From Crotalaria pallida (lineage: Eukaryota > Streptophyta > Magnoliopsida > Fabales > Fabaceae): a stretch of DNA of 64,000 nt. The notes beneath the pieces were generated by a model that saw only the letters and a list, made by a program, of their open reading frames with translations, ran no database searches and had not been told where the DNA came from. Shown piece after piece: positions 43,302-54,297 of the stretch. How positions within the stretch are numbered: position 1 is the first letter of the stretch; the number at the start of each line of letters is the position of its first letter. The stretch is taken from positions 101,499,290 through 101,563,289 of the forward strand of contig CM075649.1 in NCBI GenBank assembly GCA_037953625.1, given 5' to 3'. Made by a program: the position numbers and the translations under genes.

Positions 43302-44102
43302 TGTGACACCCTAAATTTTTAACTCTAATTAGACCCTTAAACAAAATTAACAACTTAAAAAATTCTTTTTTAAAACAAACTTATTATAAAAATCTCCGGA
43401 AAATTCGGCAGAGTTTACTCTGTTTTATGGACTTTCCAAAAATTACTTTTTCCCTATTAAACTATTAAACCTGTAAATAGCATTTCCAATATTACCAGAC
43501 ATCCAGAGTTCATATCATATTATATCACATCATACACCATGGCTAAACATCAGCAGAGAAATATAAGCAAGTATATGAAAGTAAGACTATCTCCTAAAAA
43601 TAAACCCAACCCAAAAGACATAGTCTGGACCGACCCTGCTGAATATCGACAACAAATATACATATACAAATCTCACATAAGCTCATAAACATAACAGTGA
43701 CTCGAAACCGGCCCAAGACTCGACAAAACAAACAGACAACTACGACCTACTCTCCCTGTGAGGGAGAGGACTCCTGCTCGGCCGGGGGTTGTGCTAGCTC
43801 AAGCTCTGAACCTGTGTAAAAATAGTTAAGAGGTGAGCATTACACAGAACTTAGCGAATGAAATCTAAATAGATATATTAATAACTAAGCCATACACGAT
43901 ACAACAGATAATCATATAAATACTAGACAATTACAAACCAACTTATTTCATTTACAAACACTTGTTATTACATTCTCATTTTATTAATCTAGTCTTGATC
44001 CTACTTAACCCCTATCTCTTGTTCTTATTCTACTCTCTCTATCTAACTATCATCATTCACGTTTTCCTACTGACATCTTACTACCTTTCTTTCTAACAAC
44101 TT

Positions 44103-44680
44103 CGCAAATCCACCACTACGCACCATCCCGGGCGACTTACCGTTGCACACGTCATTAAATCGTGCGGCTTACACAACCAATGCACCCAAACGGAGCGTAC
44201 TTACTTGGCCTGGCATTCACTAGGTGTACCTAATCCTCTCATTAATGTTCTGTGAACCCACCACTGCGCACCATCCCAGGCGACTTACCGCTGCACACGC
44301 CATTAATCATGTGGCTTACGCAACCAATGCACCCAAACGGGGCGTACTTACTTGGCCTGGCATTCACATAACATAGTTAACCCCTTAAGGTTAGTGAACC
44401 CACCACTGTGCACCATCCCGGACGACTTGCCGCTGCACACGTCATCAAATCGTGCAACTTACTCAACCAATGTACCCAAACGGGGCGTACTTACTTGGCC
44501 TAGCATCCACTCACCCAATCCCTAGATCGCTAATCCCCTGAAGGTTTGCGAACCCACCACTACGCACCATCCCAGGCGACTTACCGCTGCACACGCCATT
44601 AAATCGTGCGGCTTACGCAACCAATGCACCCAAACGCGGCGTACTTACTTGGCCTGGCATCCGCTCACCCAATCCCTAGA
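44103..44680 (+). repeat. ~145-bp tandem repeat, 4 copies, in solo LTR
   Basis: Copies start near 44103, 44254, 44394 and 44549 with AACCCACCACTACGCACCAT, then GGCGACTTACCGCTGCACAC, AACCAATGCACCCAAACG and GCGTACTTACTTGGCCTGGC. The first part of each unit (~110 bp) is well kept; the last ~35 bp varies. Confidence 0.92.
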
Positions 44681-45624
44681 ACTCCAATCATTCAAAAAAT
44701 CCCTAAATCTCTTATCCCTCACTCTTTTATTTCTCTAACTTAATCATTCAACCACAATCTTCCTATTTCGGTTACCCCCTATTATTGTCTCTCAAATGAT
44801 TCTACTCTCTCTCCTAAGCCCACCTAAATAACCACAACTAATGCACTTGACCATCCACACCTATTTCCAAAAAAAGTATCAAACATTAAATTCAAATCAA
44901 CACATAATGCATGTAAAACGTAAATGTCAAGTGAAGGTTTTCTATTCTTCTCCCTAAGTCATTATTCTTGATTATTACCGGTTACCCTATGGTTCATTAG
45001 CATACAAAATCACACATTCTTAATCATCAATATAAACTACCTAGATATACATCCCCTAAGCTAAGGTAACACCCCCTCTTACCTCAACCGATTACAAGGA
45101 AAGAAAATACCAAACTCAAGCTTTATGGCTCACAAATTGAAATCAGATGAACTGAGAGCGGCAATGATGAAGTGCGATCGAGAGACAAGCCAGAGAGCAA
45201 TGATAATTAATAATATAGGGGTGGAGAAGTCCACCACCTTCTCCTTGAAGAAGAGAGAGGAAAACCCTAAGAGACAGAAAGTCATCAACACTTCATTAAC
45301 CATAGAAGAAGGCATAGATTAGTGATGATTATGTTGGATTCGTGCCAAAAAGGGAGGAAAAGAGTAGATCACATCACACTTACCTTGTTCTTGCTTAAGA
45401 AGAGGTGAGAGAAAGCAAGAGAGAGAAAGATGAAGCTTGATGATGAGGAGATCACCACCACAATAGAGAGAGGGAAAGAGGCTTGATGATGATGATGAAG
45501 GCCATGGATGATGATCAAAGCTTCTAGGAGTGGAATTATGGACTTGGGGTTTTGCAAGGGAAGAAGGAGGAGCAAATGGGGTGGAATGAGGCTTTAAGCA
45601 AAGAATTTCCGCACCACAGTGGCA

Positions 45625-45740
45625 CCCGCGCGCCTGGGTGTGGGATCTAGTGCGCCTGGGCGCACCACCACTTGTGAGGACCAGCCTAGCGCAAGCTGGT
45701 GCGCCTGGACGTGGTTGGTTGGCGCCTGGGCGTGGTGCCC
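45625..45740 (+). repeat. Cluster of GTGCGCCTGGGCG motifs in LTR
   Basis: Five related copies in ~115 bp (for example GCGCGCCTGGGTGTGG, GTGCGCCTGGGCGCACC, GTGCGCCTGGACGTGG, GGCGCCTGGGCGTGG). They sit directly upstream of the conserved late LTR block, in the place taken by AAAGACTCGAGTCTTT palindromes in the related LTR at 17235-19937. Confidence 0.75.
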
Positions 45741-46106
45741 TTTCAAGTGGGACAACTTGTATTCAAAACGCTATATCTCCGTCATTAACTGTTGGATCTT
45801 TCTCAAACTTTTAGGCAAGCTTCCCAACACACTTATCTTCTCATCCAACGGTGGAATTTGTGTTTAAAATTTTAGATATTTATTTCTAATTTCCTAGTAC
45901 AGGGTGTTTCTAACACCGAAAACACCATTTTTAACATTCATTTGCTCTTCTTTAAATCTCATAACCGATGTCAAAGCTTCCTAACTCCTTCATGGCACTC
46001 AAATGGATCCTAATACATCTCCTTAGTTCCTCTTGAGGATAAATTATCATTTTCTCATCTTATTATTATTCTAATTATTCTAGGAACTAAAATTCGGGAT
46101 ATTACA

Positions 46107-46768
46107 CCACCGCATTATCAATTATTCGAAGTCTTTGGCAAGGATTGAAGGGACACAAAGAAATGTATAATCCGAAAACAAATGCAGCAAAATAAAAAGC
46201 CAAAAAATCGGAGGAGAGTCCGCAAAGAGCAGTTATGGCGATCACATGACTCCTCATCTTGGTCATGACTGCAGTCGCAAGAACCCAAGACTTCGCCGGT
46301 CTATTCCCCATCGCGATCCAATCGAGATCCTACCGCGGCCAAGTCACGAATTGGTAGTGTTTCCACCACTGGACCGGTCACTGGTTCGATGACGGTTTTG
46401 AAGCCACCGCTTGATGGGAAGACCGGCTCAGTGGCGGTTTGGATAGCAACCACCTAAGAAGATGTGGCGAGGAGTAAGGGGCGGTCATCATCAAACGATT
46501 CCCATTGTCAGTCTAGTTCGCTGTGATTTGTCCTTCTCCTAGCTCCATTCGCGCAGCTTCTCTCCATGAATTTAGCCGGTGCTGCTATCTCCCTTAGGAA
46601 AAGAACAAGATGCTGCCAAAGCCACATCCCTGATGCAAACTAGTGGTAATGGTCCACATTACCCTTACAAGCCCAAGAAAAAAATAGCACACCAGACTGC
46701 ACCAAATGAGGCGGCAACATTATCCTAATAGGTTAAGGAGACTATTCATCTCATCAGGGAAGAATTTC
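46107..46768 (+). other. Interior of Tat-like non-autonomous element, copy 1
   Basis: Closely matches 49207-49867. It contains no recognisable gag or pol; a 90-codon frame in copy 2 (49285-49560) is not kept open here. It diverges from copy 2 right after CATCTCATCAGGGAAGA. Confidence 0.75.
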
Positions 46769-46880
46769 TATTTCCCCATATTTAATATTTATACTATATA
46801 TTTTATAATTGCATTACGGTAATACCTGTATATATTTATACGTTATTTTAATAATTGTTATCACTAACGTATATGATATG

Positions 46881-47914
46881 TAGGGGTGGAAACAGGCCAG
46901 GTCAGGCCAGACTTTGGCCTTAAGCAGGCTCGGCCTATATAAATTATTGTGGCCTGACCTGACCTGTTAGCCTGTTTAAATTAATTTTTCAAGCCTGAGC
47001 ATGGCCTGTTAAAAAGCCTGGTCTGGCCTATAATCCTGTTACAAAGCTTACATAAACTAAAATTTTTAAATAGGCCAATAGGCCTACTAGTAAATTGGTG
47101 AACCAATCATGATACCAATTTCCAAACCGAAAAAACCAGTCAAAAACCGAAAAAAACCAAAGGGTCAGCAGTTCAACCGAATTTCCTAACAAGAAAAATT
47201 ATTGATCAAATATTAAAACTTTTAAATTAGCCATGTGGCCCAATTAGCCATTGAGGCCCATTGTGACTCCATTTATCATAAAAGCTATGGAAGTGGTCCT
47301 TTTTATAAGGAAAGACACAAGCTTTTCCTTTCTAATAGGCAATGTGGGACTTCATAACTCATAAGGATTACAACAAGGGGTGGAAAGCCTATTTCTTATT
47401 CTTATGGAATGAACGATGTGAGCTTATTTCTTATGAAATGAACAATGCGGGACTTGCATAATTACACGTAACCAAGGCAAGACAAGACAAGCTTCAACAT
47501 ATTAAGTCCCACATCGACCAACTCTTCAACAAATGCAAGCATAGATGCATTATATTAAGTCTCCTTCCTACCCTCATATAGCCAAACATTTCTTCAGAAC
47601 CAAAGAGCATGCACCATGTTAAACAATGTGGGGCTTGTTTGCATTTTCATTTAATAAGTGTGCAAGTTAAATTTTTTTATAATATAATAATAACTAATAA
47701 ATAATAATAATAATAATAATAATATAAATTATATAGGTCGGCCTGTTAAGTTAAATAGGCTTTTTACATAGTCTGGATCTGGCCTGTTTAGACTATATAG
47801 GCTTTTTTAATAGCCTAAGTCTGGCCTGTTTGCAAAAAAAGTCTGGCCTAGCCTGGCCTCTTATTAGGCCTGTTATAGGCCCCTGTAGGCCGGCCTGACC
47901 TGTTTCCACCCCTA
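46881..47914. mobile_element. Non-autonomous hAT element, 1,034 bp, TSD ATGATATG
   Basis: The ends TAGGGGTGGAAACAGG and CCTGTTTCCACCCCTA are perfect inverted repeats. The 8-bp duplication ATGATATG (46873-46880, 47915-47922) is perfect and is the hAT hallmark. Many GGCCTGTT/AACAGGCC words near both ends look like subterminal transposase sites. There is no transposase frame. An ATA-repeat microsatellite lies at 47688-47725. Confidence 0.93.
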
Positions 47915-47922
47915 ATGATATG

Positions 47923-48330
47923 CATCATACTAATATCATTATATTTCTATTGATATATAGCTTACAATTAATAGGAAAAATAATTTTTCTCCTTAATGTC
48001 ACTATATCATAATTGTTATTTAATATTTTATTGTTACTTTATATTGAAAGGTAAAAACATGATGCCTCAATTTTCTCAGGCTAGTCTAAAAAGGACTCCG
48101 GGATTCTCGTCAATGGACTATAAGCTTTTCAAGAGGAGAATAAAAAATATTCCCCATCACAATTATTCTAGCCCATGAGGTTTCCTTAATGTACCACCCC
48201 TAATTTGACTAACCATCGATTTAGTAGCGGTTAGAGAGATACATGATTTTTTACGATCACTATCTCGAGAGTACTCTACGCGGACATAACTCTGATATTT
48301 TCTTCAATATTCAACGAGTTTCGAAAGATG
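47923..48330 (+). other. Interior of the element, no gene recognised
   Basis: AT-rich to 48060, then ~120 bp with a 60-codon frame (ATGCCTCAATTTTCTCAGGC on) that I do not recognise. The stretch 46769-46880 on the other side of the hAT belongs to the same sequence. Confidence 0.5.
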
Positions 48331-48680
48331 AGGAACACGTTGCTATATTCCCTTATCAGGACTCATTTGTTGAAGGCGAGGAACCTTGTGTCGAGCTTCC
48401 CTATTCGCTTTAGGGTTTAGAATGAGAAGAACTTCATGTTGAATTCTCCTTCCCGGACTCTTTCCAAGAGTGAGGAACCCTCAATTGGGCTTCCCCCTTA
48501 GGTCTTGTATCCGGCAAGCAAGGAATCTTCTGCTAGATTTCTTTCTTCGAACTGACTACGCGACTCAAGAAACCTCACACCGAGTTCCCCTTTTCAATCT
48601 CTGGTTCTGGATAGGAAGAATATTGTTTTGTTTTCCCTCCTTTGAAATCAATTGAAAGATTTGAAGAATTTCTTTGGAGT
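48331..48680 (+). repeat. Degenerate ~47-bp tandem repeats before the PPT
   Basis: About seven imperfect units, each opening with GAGGAACCTT-like sequence followed by GAGCTTCCC-like sequence (48331, 48377, 48424, 48473, 48526 and on). Such arrays ahead of the polypurine tract are seen in other non-autonomous Tat-type elements. Confidence 0.65.
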
Positions 48681-48768
48681 TAAGGATCCGATTCATAGTC
48701 ACAAAAAAATTCAACGCTCATACCAGTCTTTCCTATTCATACCTCGACGCTCCTCCTTAAGTCAAAGC

Positions 48769-48786
48769 ACCAAGCTAGGGGGCTAC
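48769..48786 (+). other. Polypurine tract
   Basis: CACCAAGCTAGGGGGCTA immediately before the LTR start TGTTATGG; a purine-rich plus-strand primer in the expected place. Confidence 0.75.
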
Positions 48787-49173
48787 TGTTATGGACTGGT
48801 TCCACAGACAAATAATAACCGGTATCACGGAGCAACAAGCATCAATCCGGTATACCGGCAATCCGGCATCAATAGCAAATGAATATGTATCCGTTGTAAC
48901 GGTTTGACATTATTGCTGCTCATGATGGCATTCATGGAGCAGTTACATCTCGGCCTTAATGCCCCATCATGACACATCATACCCTTCACCCTATAAAGAA
49001 GAGGTAATGGCTAAGGTATGAATTAAGCTCTCAACTCTCTCATTTCACACGGCACACACATCACCCCAAATATCCTGACTCGGTGGCAGAGTTCTTTAAC
49101 CGAGAACCCGTTATCATCGTCGTACATCAACAAAACCGGCTTGCCGGTACATGTGGGATAACACCCCACAACA
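48787..49173 (+). repeat. LTR 2 of the Tat-like non-autonomous element (387 bp)
   Basis: Direct repeat of 42874-43260 with about 3% differences by eye. It is followed not by host DNA but by a second primer site and interior, so the arrangement is LTR-interior-LTR-interior. Confidence 0.9.
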
Positions 49174-49867
49174 ATGGCGACCACAGTGGGAGCGAGAAAT
49201 TAATTCCCACCATTTCATTATCAATTATTCGAAGTCTTTGGCAAGGATTGAAGGTACACAAAGAAATGCATAATCCGAAAACAAATGCAGCAAAATAAAA
49301 GGCCAAAAAACCGGAGGAGAGTCGACAAAGAGCAGTTATGGCGATCACATGACTCCTCATCTTGGTCATGGCTGCAGTCGCAAGAACCCAAGACTTCGCC
49401 GGTCTATTCACCATCGCAATCCAATCGAGATCCTACCGCGGCCCAGTCACGATTTGGTAGTGTTTCCACCGATGGACAGGTCATTGGTTCGATGACGGTT
49501 TTGAAGCCACCGCTTGATGGGAAGACCAACTCGGTGGCGGTTTGGATAGCAACCACCTAAGAAGATGTGGCGAGGAGTAAGGGGCGGTCATCGTCAAACA
49601 GTTCCCAATTGTCAGTCTAGTTCGCTGTGATTTGTCCCCCTCCTAGCTCCATTCGCGCAGCTTCTCTACATGAATTTAGCTGGTGCTGCTATCTCCCTTA
49701 GGAAAAGAACAAGATGCTGCCAAAGCCGTATCCCTTATGCAAACTAGTGGTAATGGGCCACATTACCCTTACAAGCCCAAGAAAAAAATAGCAAACAAGA
49801 CTGCACCAAATGAGGCGGCAACATTATCCTAATAGGTTAAGGAGACTATTCATCTCATCAGGGAAGA
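49174..49867 (+). other. Interior of the Tat-like element, copy 2 (undisrupted start)
   Basis: Opens with the primer-site sequence ATGGCGACCACAGTGGGAGC. A 91-codon frame (49285-49560, M-Q-Q-N-K-R-P) could be a gag remnant, but I do not recognise it and the copy at 46107 does not support it. It ends abruptly at 49867, where Athila-like sequence begins. Confidence 0.65.
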
Positions 49868-50432
49868 GACATTCCCGATAGCAGAGAAGTGCAGCAGCAT
49901 CATCAAATCCAACCTTCCACCAAAGCTGAAGGACCCAGGTGGCTTCACTCTCCCGATTAGCATAGGCAAGGAGTACTCAGGTAAGGCTCTCTGTAACTTA
50001 GGAGCTAGTGTCAATATTATGTCGTTGTCTATTTGTGAAACATTAAACTTAGGAGAGATAAAGCCTACCCCGGCATTACTTCAGTTAGCTGATAGAACCA
50101 CCCTCCGCCCATATGGAGTGGTGGAAGATATTCTGGTTAAGGTGAAAGATTTTATCCTGCCCTTAGATTTCATGATCTTAGATGTAGAAGAGGATAAAAA
50201 TATTCCACTAATTTTTGGACGGCCATTCTTGGCCACAACAGGGGCAGTGATTGATGTGCCTAGGGGAGAAGTAATTCTTCGAGTGAATGGTGACCAAACT
50301 ACAATTAAAATTTTTGAAAAACCACCAATCACCACAGAGAACTTTGCTCTTCTCATGTGCATTCAGCACTCGAATGGAGAGAGTGTTGGAAAGAAGTTGA
50401 AAAACAAGGTGCCACCCAGGAAGGGATCTTGA
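49868..50432 (+). pseudogene. Athila-like protease region, pol deleted
   Basis: Reads as the gag-protease part of an Athila-lineage Ty3/gypsy element: P-P-K-L-K-D-P-G-G-F-T near 49930, A-L-C-N-L-G-A-S-V-N-I-M at about 49986-50021, and F-G-R-P-F-L-A-T-T-G-A near 50215-50247, the flap/core end of the protease. The catalytic Asp (normally D-L-G-A-S) is Asn, codon AAC at 49995-49997. The frame stops at 50430-50432, and the usual post-pol leader follows at once, so RT, RNase H and integrase have been removed. The open frame from 50019 has 137 codons. Confidence 0.85.
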
Positions 50433-52045
50433 CAACCACCCTAACCTCTGAAAAGAGGTGACCCGTCAGGCTCGTGAGGTTAAACAAGCGCTAGTTGGGA
50501 GGCAATCCAATGTTAGGTAATTTCCCTTAGGTTTTATTTTTTTAGGTAATTAGTTATTAGTTAGTTTTAGTTTTTATTAAAAAAAAAAAAAGAAGTACGG
50601 GTCCAGCCACACCCAGGCATGGCAGGAGGGTGCAGTATTCAAGTCTGGGGGTGTGACCCCATTTGCTCCTATTAGTTCCCTATATGTCACCCCAGACCTT
50701 GTACTTCACAAAAATAATGTCCTGTTTTTCTAGGTAGTTTTAATTTTTATTTTGTAGTTTTAGTTTAGTTTAGTTTGCTTGAGGACAAGCCAACCTCTAA
50801 GTTTGGGGGAGTGGACAAAATAAAAATTAATTTTTAAGATTTGAATTGTTCTCCCATATTTGGAATTGGTTTGTGTCTTGGGTAGGAGTAGATGATTATT
50901 CTAGACTTAGGATTGTTTTTCTGATGATAGGTGTAAATACTTAGTTTAGGATTAGACTCATTGACTTTTGATATTGATTTGATTGAGCTGTAAATATTTT
51001 TGAGATCTGGTTATTTTGACAAACTTTTTGAGAAGTTGTGATTAGTGAACTGACTTTAGCCTGTGAGATTTTGGGCCTAAACATTGAAGGGGTATGATTT
51101 ATTGAATTATTCTGATTTGAAACCCCTATTTCTTTCATGAGTGTGTTCACTTTGACTTTGAGTTCTAGAACTTGACCAGTGACCATTTTGAGATTGATAA
51201 TTGAGTGCATGCATTAAGATGATTAAGGCACTTAGGATTGTGTTTTTTCTGGCCTTCAACAAATTTTTGATAAATATTCCCTTAGTTGCCCATTTTGAGC
51301 CTTATGAGATATTATGATTTTTCTTTGGTACCCTGCATCTATTGAAATATTCTTTGTGAGTACCTTGAAAATTTTGAATGAGCAATTGAGATGAATGAAT
51401 AAGAGAAGTGAAAGTAATTGGTGAAAAGTGTTATGAGTTCTATTTCTCTTCCAAGTAAAAAAAAAATTGAAAAATAAATAAATGTGAAAGGAAGAGAGTA
51501 GAAGAAAAAAAATTGAAAAAGAAAAGAAGTATGAAATTGATTGTGAGTTGAGTTGTGTTTATGTAGTATTCATTGCTCATTCATAATTTTTAGACGAAAA
51601 TTTGTTTTTGCATTTTAGCCCTTAGTTTCAGCCTTTCTTTCTTTTATCTCGCTTTACACTTTTAGTCATGGCCTCATTACAACCAAATATAAGACCTTTT
51701 GATTTTTGCATGTATTCAATAATTTCAGTGGAGATTTGGGTCTATGGTCAAGCATATGGTAACACATTGTCATTGTATGAACTTGAGTGAATTGCATGTA
51801 CAACCCTTGATACACATGAGAGATACACACTGAGAGGTTGAGAGTGTTCACTAATCATTGGTTTTTGTTGAGTTTGTTTCTTAAACCAGGTTTCAATTGT
51901 ATGAATTGCTTGTGATAATAAGTGTCTGAGTCTATGAGTCGAAATCCTAGATTAGGTGTGTACATTTTGATTTAGGAGGTAGTCTTGTGTTCTAGAATTT
52001 TTATTTTACTTTTGCCTGGGACATGCAAAATACTAAGTTTGGGGG
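50433..52045 (+). other. Athila-type 3' noncoding region
   Basis: GTTAAACAAGCGCTAGTTGG followed by GAGGCAA, then a GGTGTGACCCC-type stretch and GAGGACAAGCC...CTAAGTTTGGGGGAG (about 50782-50812), are landmarks that follow pol in Athila-like elements. A second AAGTTTGGGGGAGTG at 52031-52045 is a candidate polypurine tract. No envelope-like frame is present. An LTR start may follow (TGATTTGGGTCC) but is soon lost in LINE sequence. Confidence 0.7.
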
Positions 52046-52059
52046 AGTGATTTGGGTCC

Positions 52060-52963
52060 AATATATGATGTTTTGGGTCCAATACACGGTGGCGGATCTC
52101 TTATCAATTAACGAAACAGGATGGAACAATCAATTGGTGCATGATTATTTCCTTCCTTGTGACAGGGATCTTATTCTTAGTATTCCGGTGATTTATCCTT
52201 GCCAAGAAGACGAGCTCATCTGGCATTTCAACGACGACGGGGTTTATTCAGTTAAAAGTGGCTACAACAGGGCTGTTCAACATCAATTTCAAGTCACAAA
52301 TTCAGGGGCTAGTTCATCATCCAGTTCAGTATCTCAAGTTTGGAATTCTCTATGGTCTATGAATATTCCAGAAAAAAATAAAAATCTTTTGGTGGAGGGT
52401 AATGAGAAATATCCTTCATACAAAAGATAATTTGACAAAGAAGAAGGTTGAAGTTCCAACTTACTGTTCAGGTTGTAAAGGATAATTTGACAAAAGATAA
52501 TTTGACACAGAGATTGGTGGCTTGGGCTTTGTGTTGAGTGATAAGAGGGGGGTCATTTGTGGTTGGTGGAGCTGATAAGAATCTTCAATTATTCAAGCCA
52601 ATTTTTCAAGAGGCAGCTGCTATTATAAGAGCTCTTGAACTTGCAAAGGAAAGAAATGTCTCTAAAGTTTTGGTGAAGTCTGATTGTAAGATTCTTGTTG
52701 ATGCTCTTTAATCTAAAAAAGTAGATCTATCAGAGCTAGGAGCTTTAAAAAGTGTAATTTTTAGTCTAGCTAATTCCTTTGACAATTGCTTGTTTTCCTT
52801 TGTTAATAGGACAGGCAATAAGGCTGCTCATTCATTGGCTAAATGGATTGTGCATGCTCATGTAAACAGGGTCAGGTTTAATACCCCCCCCCCCCCCTGA
52901 TTTTATTGCTGATTTTAATCAGCGCTAGTTTTCAATAAATTATTTAAGTTTAAAAAAAAAAAG
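52060..52963 (+). pseudogene. 3' end of an L1-type LINE with poly(A), internally deleted
   Basis: Translation first gives the zinc-binding region after a plant L1 reverse transcriptase (D-E-L-I-W-H-F-N-D-D-G-V-Y-S-V-K-S-G-Y near 52208-52265; W-N-S-L-W near 52345), then, after a frameshift near 52385 and a missing piece, an RNase H-like domain (G-G-L-G-F-V-L-S-D near 52515; E-A-A-A-I-I-R-A-L-E-L near 52610; N-K-A-A-H-S-L-A-K near 52820). It ends in AATAAATTATTTAAG and a poly(A) run to about 52962. A run of C lies near 52884. Stops at about 52573 and 52709 confirm decay. No target duplication was found. 52964-53085 is AT-rich with nothing recognised. Confidence 0.85.
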
Positions 52964-53085
52964 TTAAAATAATCAATGAAAAAGATTAGAAATTACAAAC
53001 TTTGAATTGTGATTGGATGATATATGTAAAATGCATTAATTAATTATTTGATAATTTGTTGATGAGTTAGATAAACTATTAAATA

Positions 53086-53624
53086 TGTAATGTCCTAGAC
53101 ACAATGTTCAGAGTATAACCCTAGCTCAAGGGTATGGAAGACCTAAGAGCTAGAATACGGTCTGATGTTACTGTGTGATTTTGTTGGTATGCTAGCTATC
53201 CAGTTGGGATAACTAGGGTTTCCCTAATCACGAGTGTGTGCTAGTGTATGATTAGGGAGAAAAAACGTACCTGAGCCCCTAGCTGGAGACAGCTATTTAT
53301 AGGGGAGCGGTGTTGTACCCTATGGGCCTGTACGGAGGTCCAGTAGGGCTGACGTGTCCCTTTATAGGATAAGGGATGAGTCATTCATCCTTATCCTGTT
53401 AGCGGTTAGTCTTATCTGGTTGGCGAGTTAGGCTCACGCGCCCTTAGCTTGGACTCTTTAAGGGAAGAGGTCCCTGTACTCGGTCCAGAGTCGTTAGGGT
53501 GGGTCCTATGGCATGTGCTCGGCCCAAAGATGCGTGACCCGGCAGAATGAGAATTCTGGTCGGCCAGTGAGTATTCTGGTCGGCCGAGGGCGTTTTAGGG
53601 TAGACCGAGGGTCGGTCTACCACA
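53086..53624 (-). repeat. 3' LTR of third minus-strand Tat element (539 bp)
   Basis: Plus-strand TGTAATGTCC to GGTCTACCACA. It is related to the LTR at 15537-16103 by start, end, length and the shared middle GTGTGTGCTAGTGT and ACGTACCTGAGCCCCT. It is followed by TAAGCCCCTTAGCTC, a reversed polypurine tract (GAGCTAAGGGGCTTA), showing minus orientation with the interior to the right. It holds two GAATTCTGGTCGGCC-like words near 53550-53585. Confidence 0.75.
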
Positions 53625-53639
53625 TAAGCCCCTTAGCTC

Positions 53640-54297
53640 GGTAAGACTTTTCGAGTCTTGAGCCGAGCTGAGAGTTCTTCGTATGTGACCTTCAAGGTGT
53701 CGAGGGTTAAGCTCGGTAGGGGATAATGAGTTCAGGACAGCTCACCCTGCCTCGCTGTCCCATTGACTGACTGAAAGGACGTTTGGATGTCCTTCTATGA
53801 CACGTGCTGCCTTGTGTCAGAGGGGTCATGATGGTGCATGCTGCCTTTTGGGTTTTCGAGATGCTTCTTTCCATTAGTTGTGCGCCACGTGTCCTTTTAG
53901 TGGCGCGATGTAGGCTTTTGGGCTTTTGTGATTAGGCCCAAATTTTCAAACGTGGGGGGAAACAACCCCTTCAACTACTCTTTTCCTCCTTTTTTCATAC
54001 TTTCCTTCAAACTCAGACTTCTGACACTCCTCTTCTCTCTGAAATTCGTCTCATTGGCTTTTGGATTATAATTTCCCTACGCCATTATTCTTCTGTTCTT
54101 GATTCCCCAGTTCGTTCGTGCCAGTTATCATATCCAATTCTCAGGTATTTCGATTTTCTTCTTCTGTTCCTGTTTTTCGCTTTTCTTTCCTTCTCTGCTG
54201 AATCATATTCTCCGTAGGTTCTGGGTTTTTGGTTGCAGATTTTGTTCCTGTGTTTTAGTTTTCTGGGCTTATTTCTGGGTAAGTTTAGATTTCATTA
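53640..54297 (+). other. Leader of the antisense ORF in the third Tat element
   Basis: No gene. The pyrimidine-rich stretch 53965-54240 matches in style the leader before the antisense ORF at 22214; both contain TTCTCAGGTA, a possible splice donor of a leader intron (here at about 54142-54146, there at about 22173-22179). An ORF from about 54099 running through this leader is probably fortuitous. Confidence 0.5.

Larger units (their letters stand above)
43302..46106 (+). repeat. Solo LTR, Tekay-like (2.8 kb), TSD CCACC
   Basis: Starts TGTGACACCCTAAATTTTT and ends GGGATATTACA, with CCACC at 43297-43301 and 46107-46111, a perfect 5-bp duplication. It has no interior, so it is a solo LTR. It shares with the LTR at 17235 an early block (GGCAGAGTTTACTCTGTTTT, ATGGACTTTCC) and a late block (CATTAACTGTTGGATCTTTC, CCAACGGTGGAATT). 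It contains a four-copy tandem array (44103-44680) and a GC-rich motif cluster (45625-45740). Uninterrupted sequence of the host element at 49190-49230 confirms the insertion point. Confidence 0.92.

Noticed and set aside
44103..44680. CRISPR-like array
   Set aside because: Unit of ~145 bp with no separate spacers, in plant LTR DNA; a plain tandem repeat.
45125..45322. 65-codon frame in the solo LTR
   Set aside because: No known domain, inside an LTR, and a similar-sized frame exists on the other strand.
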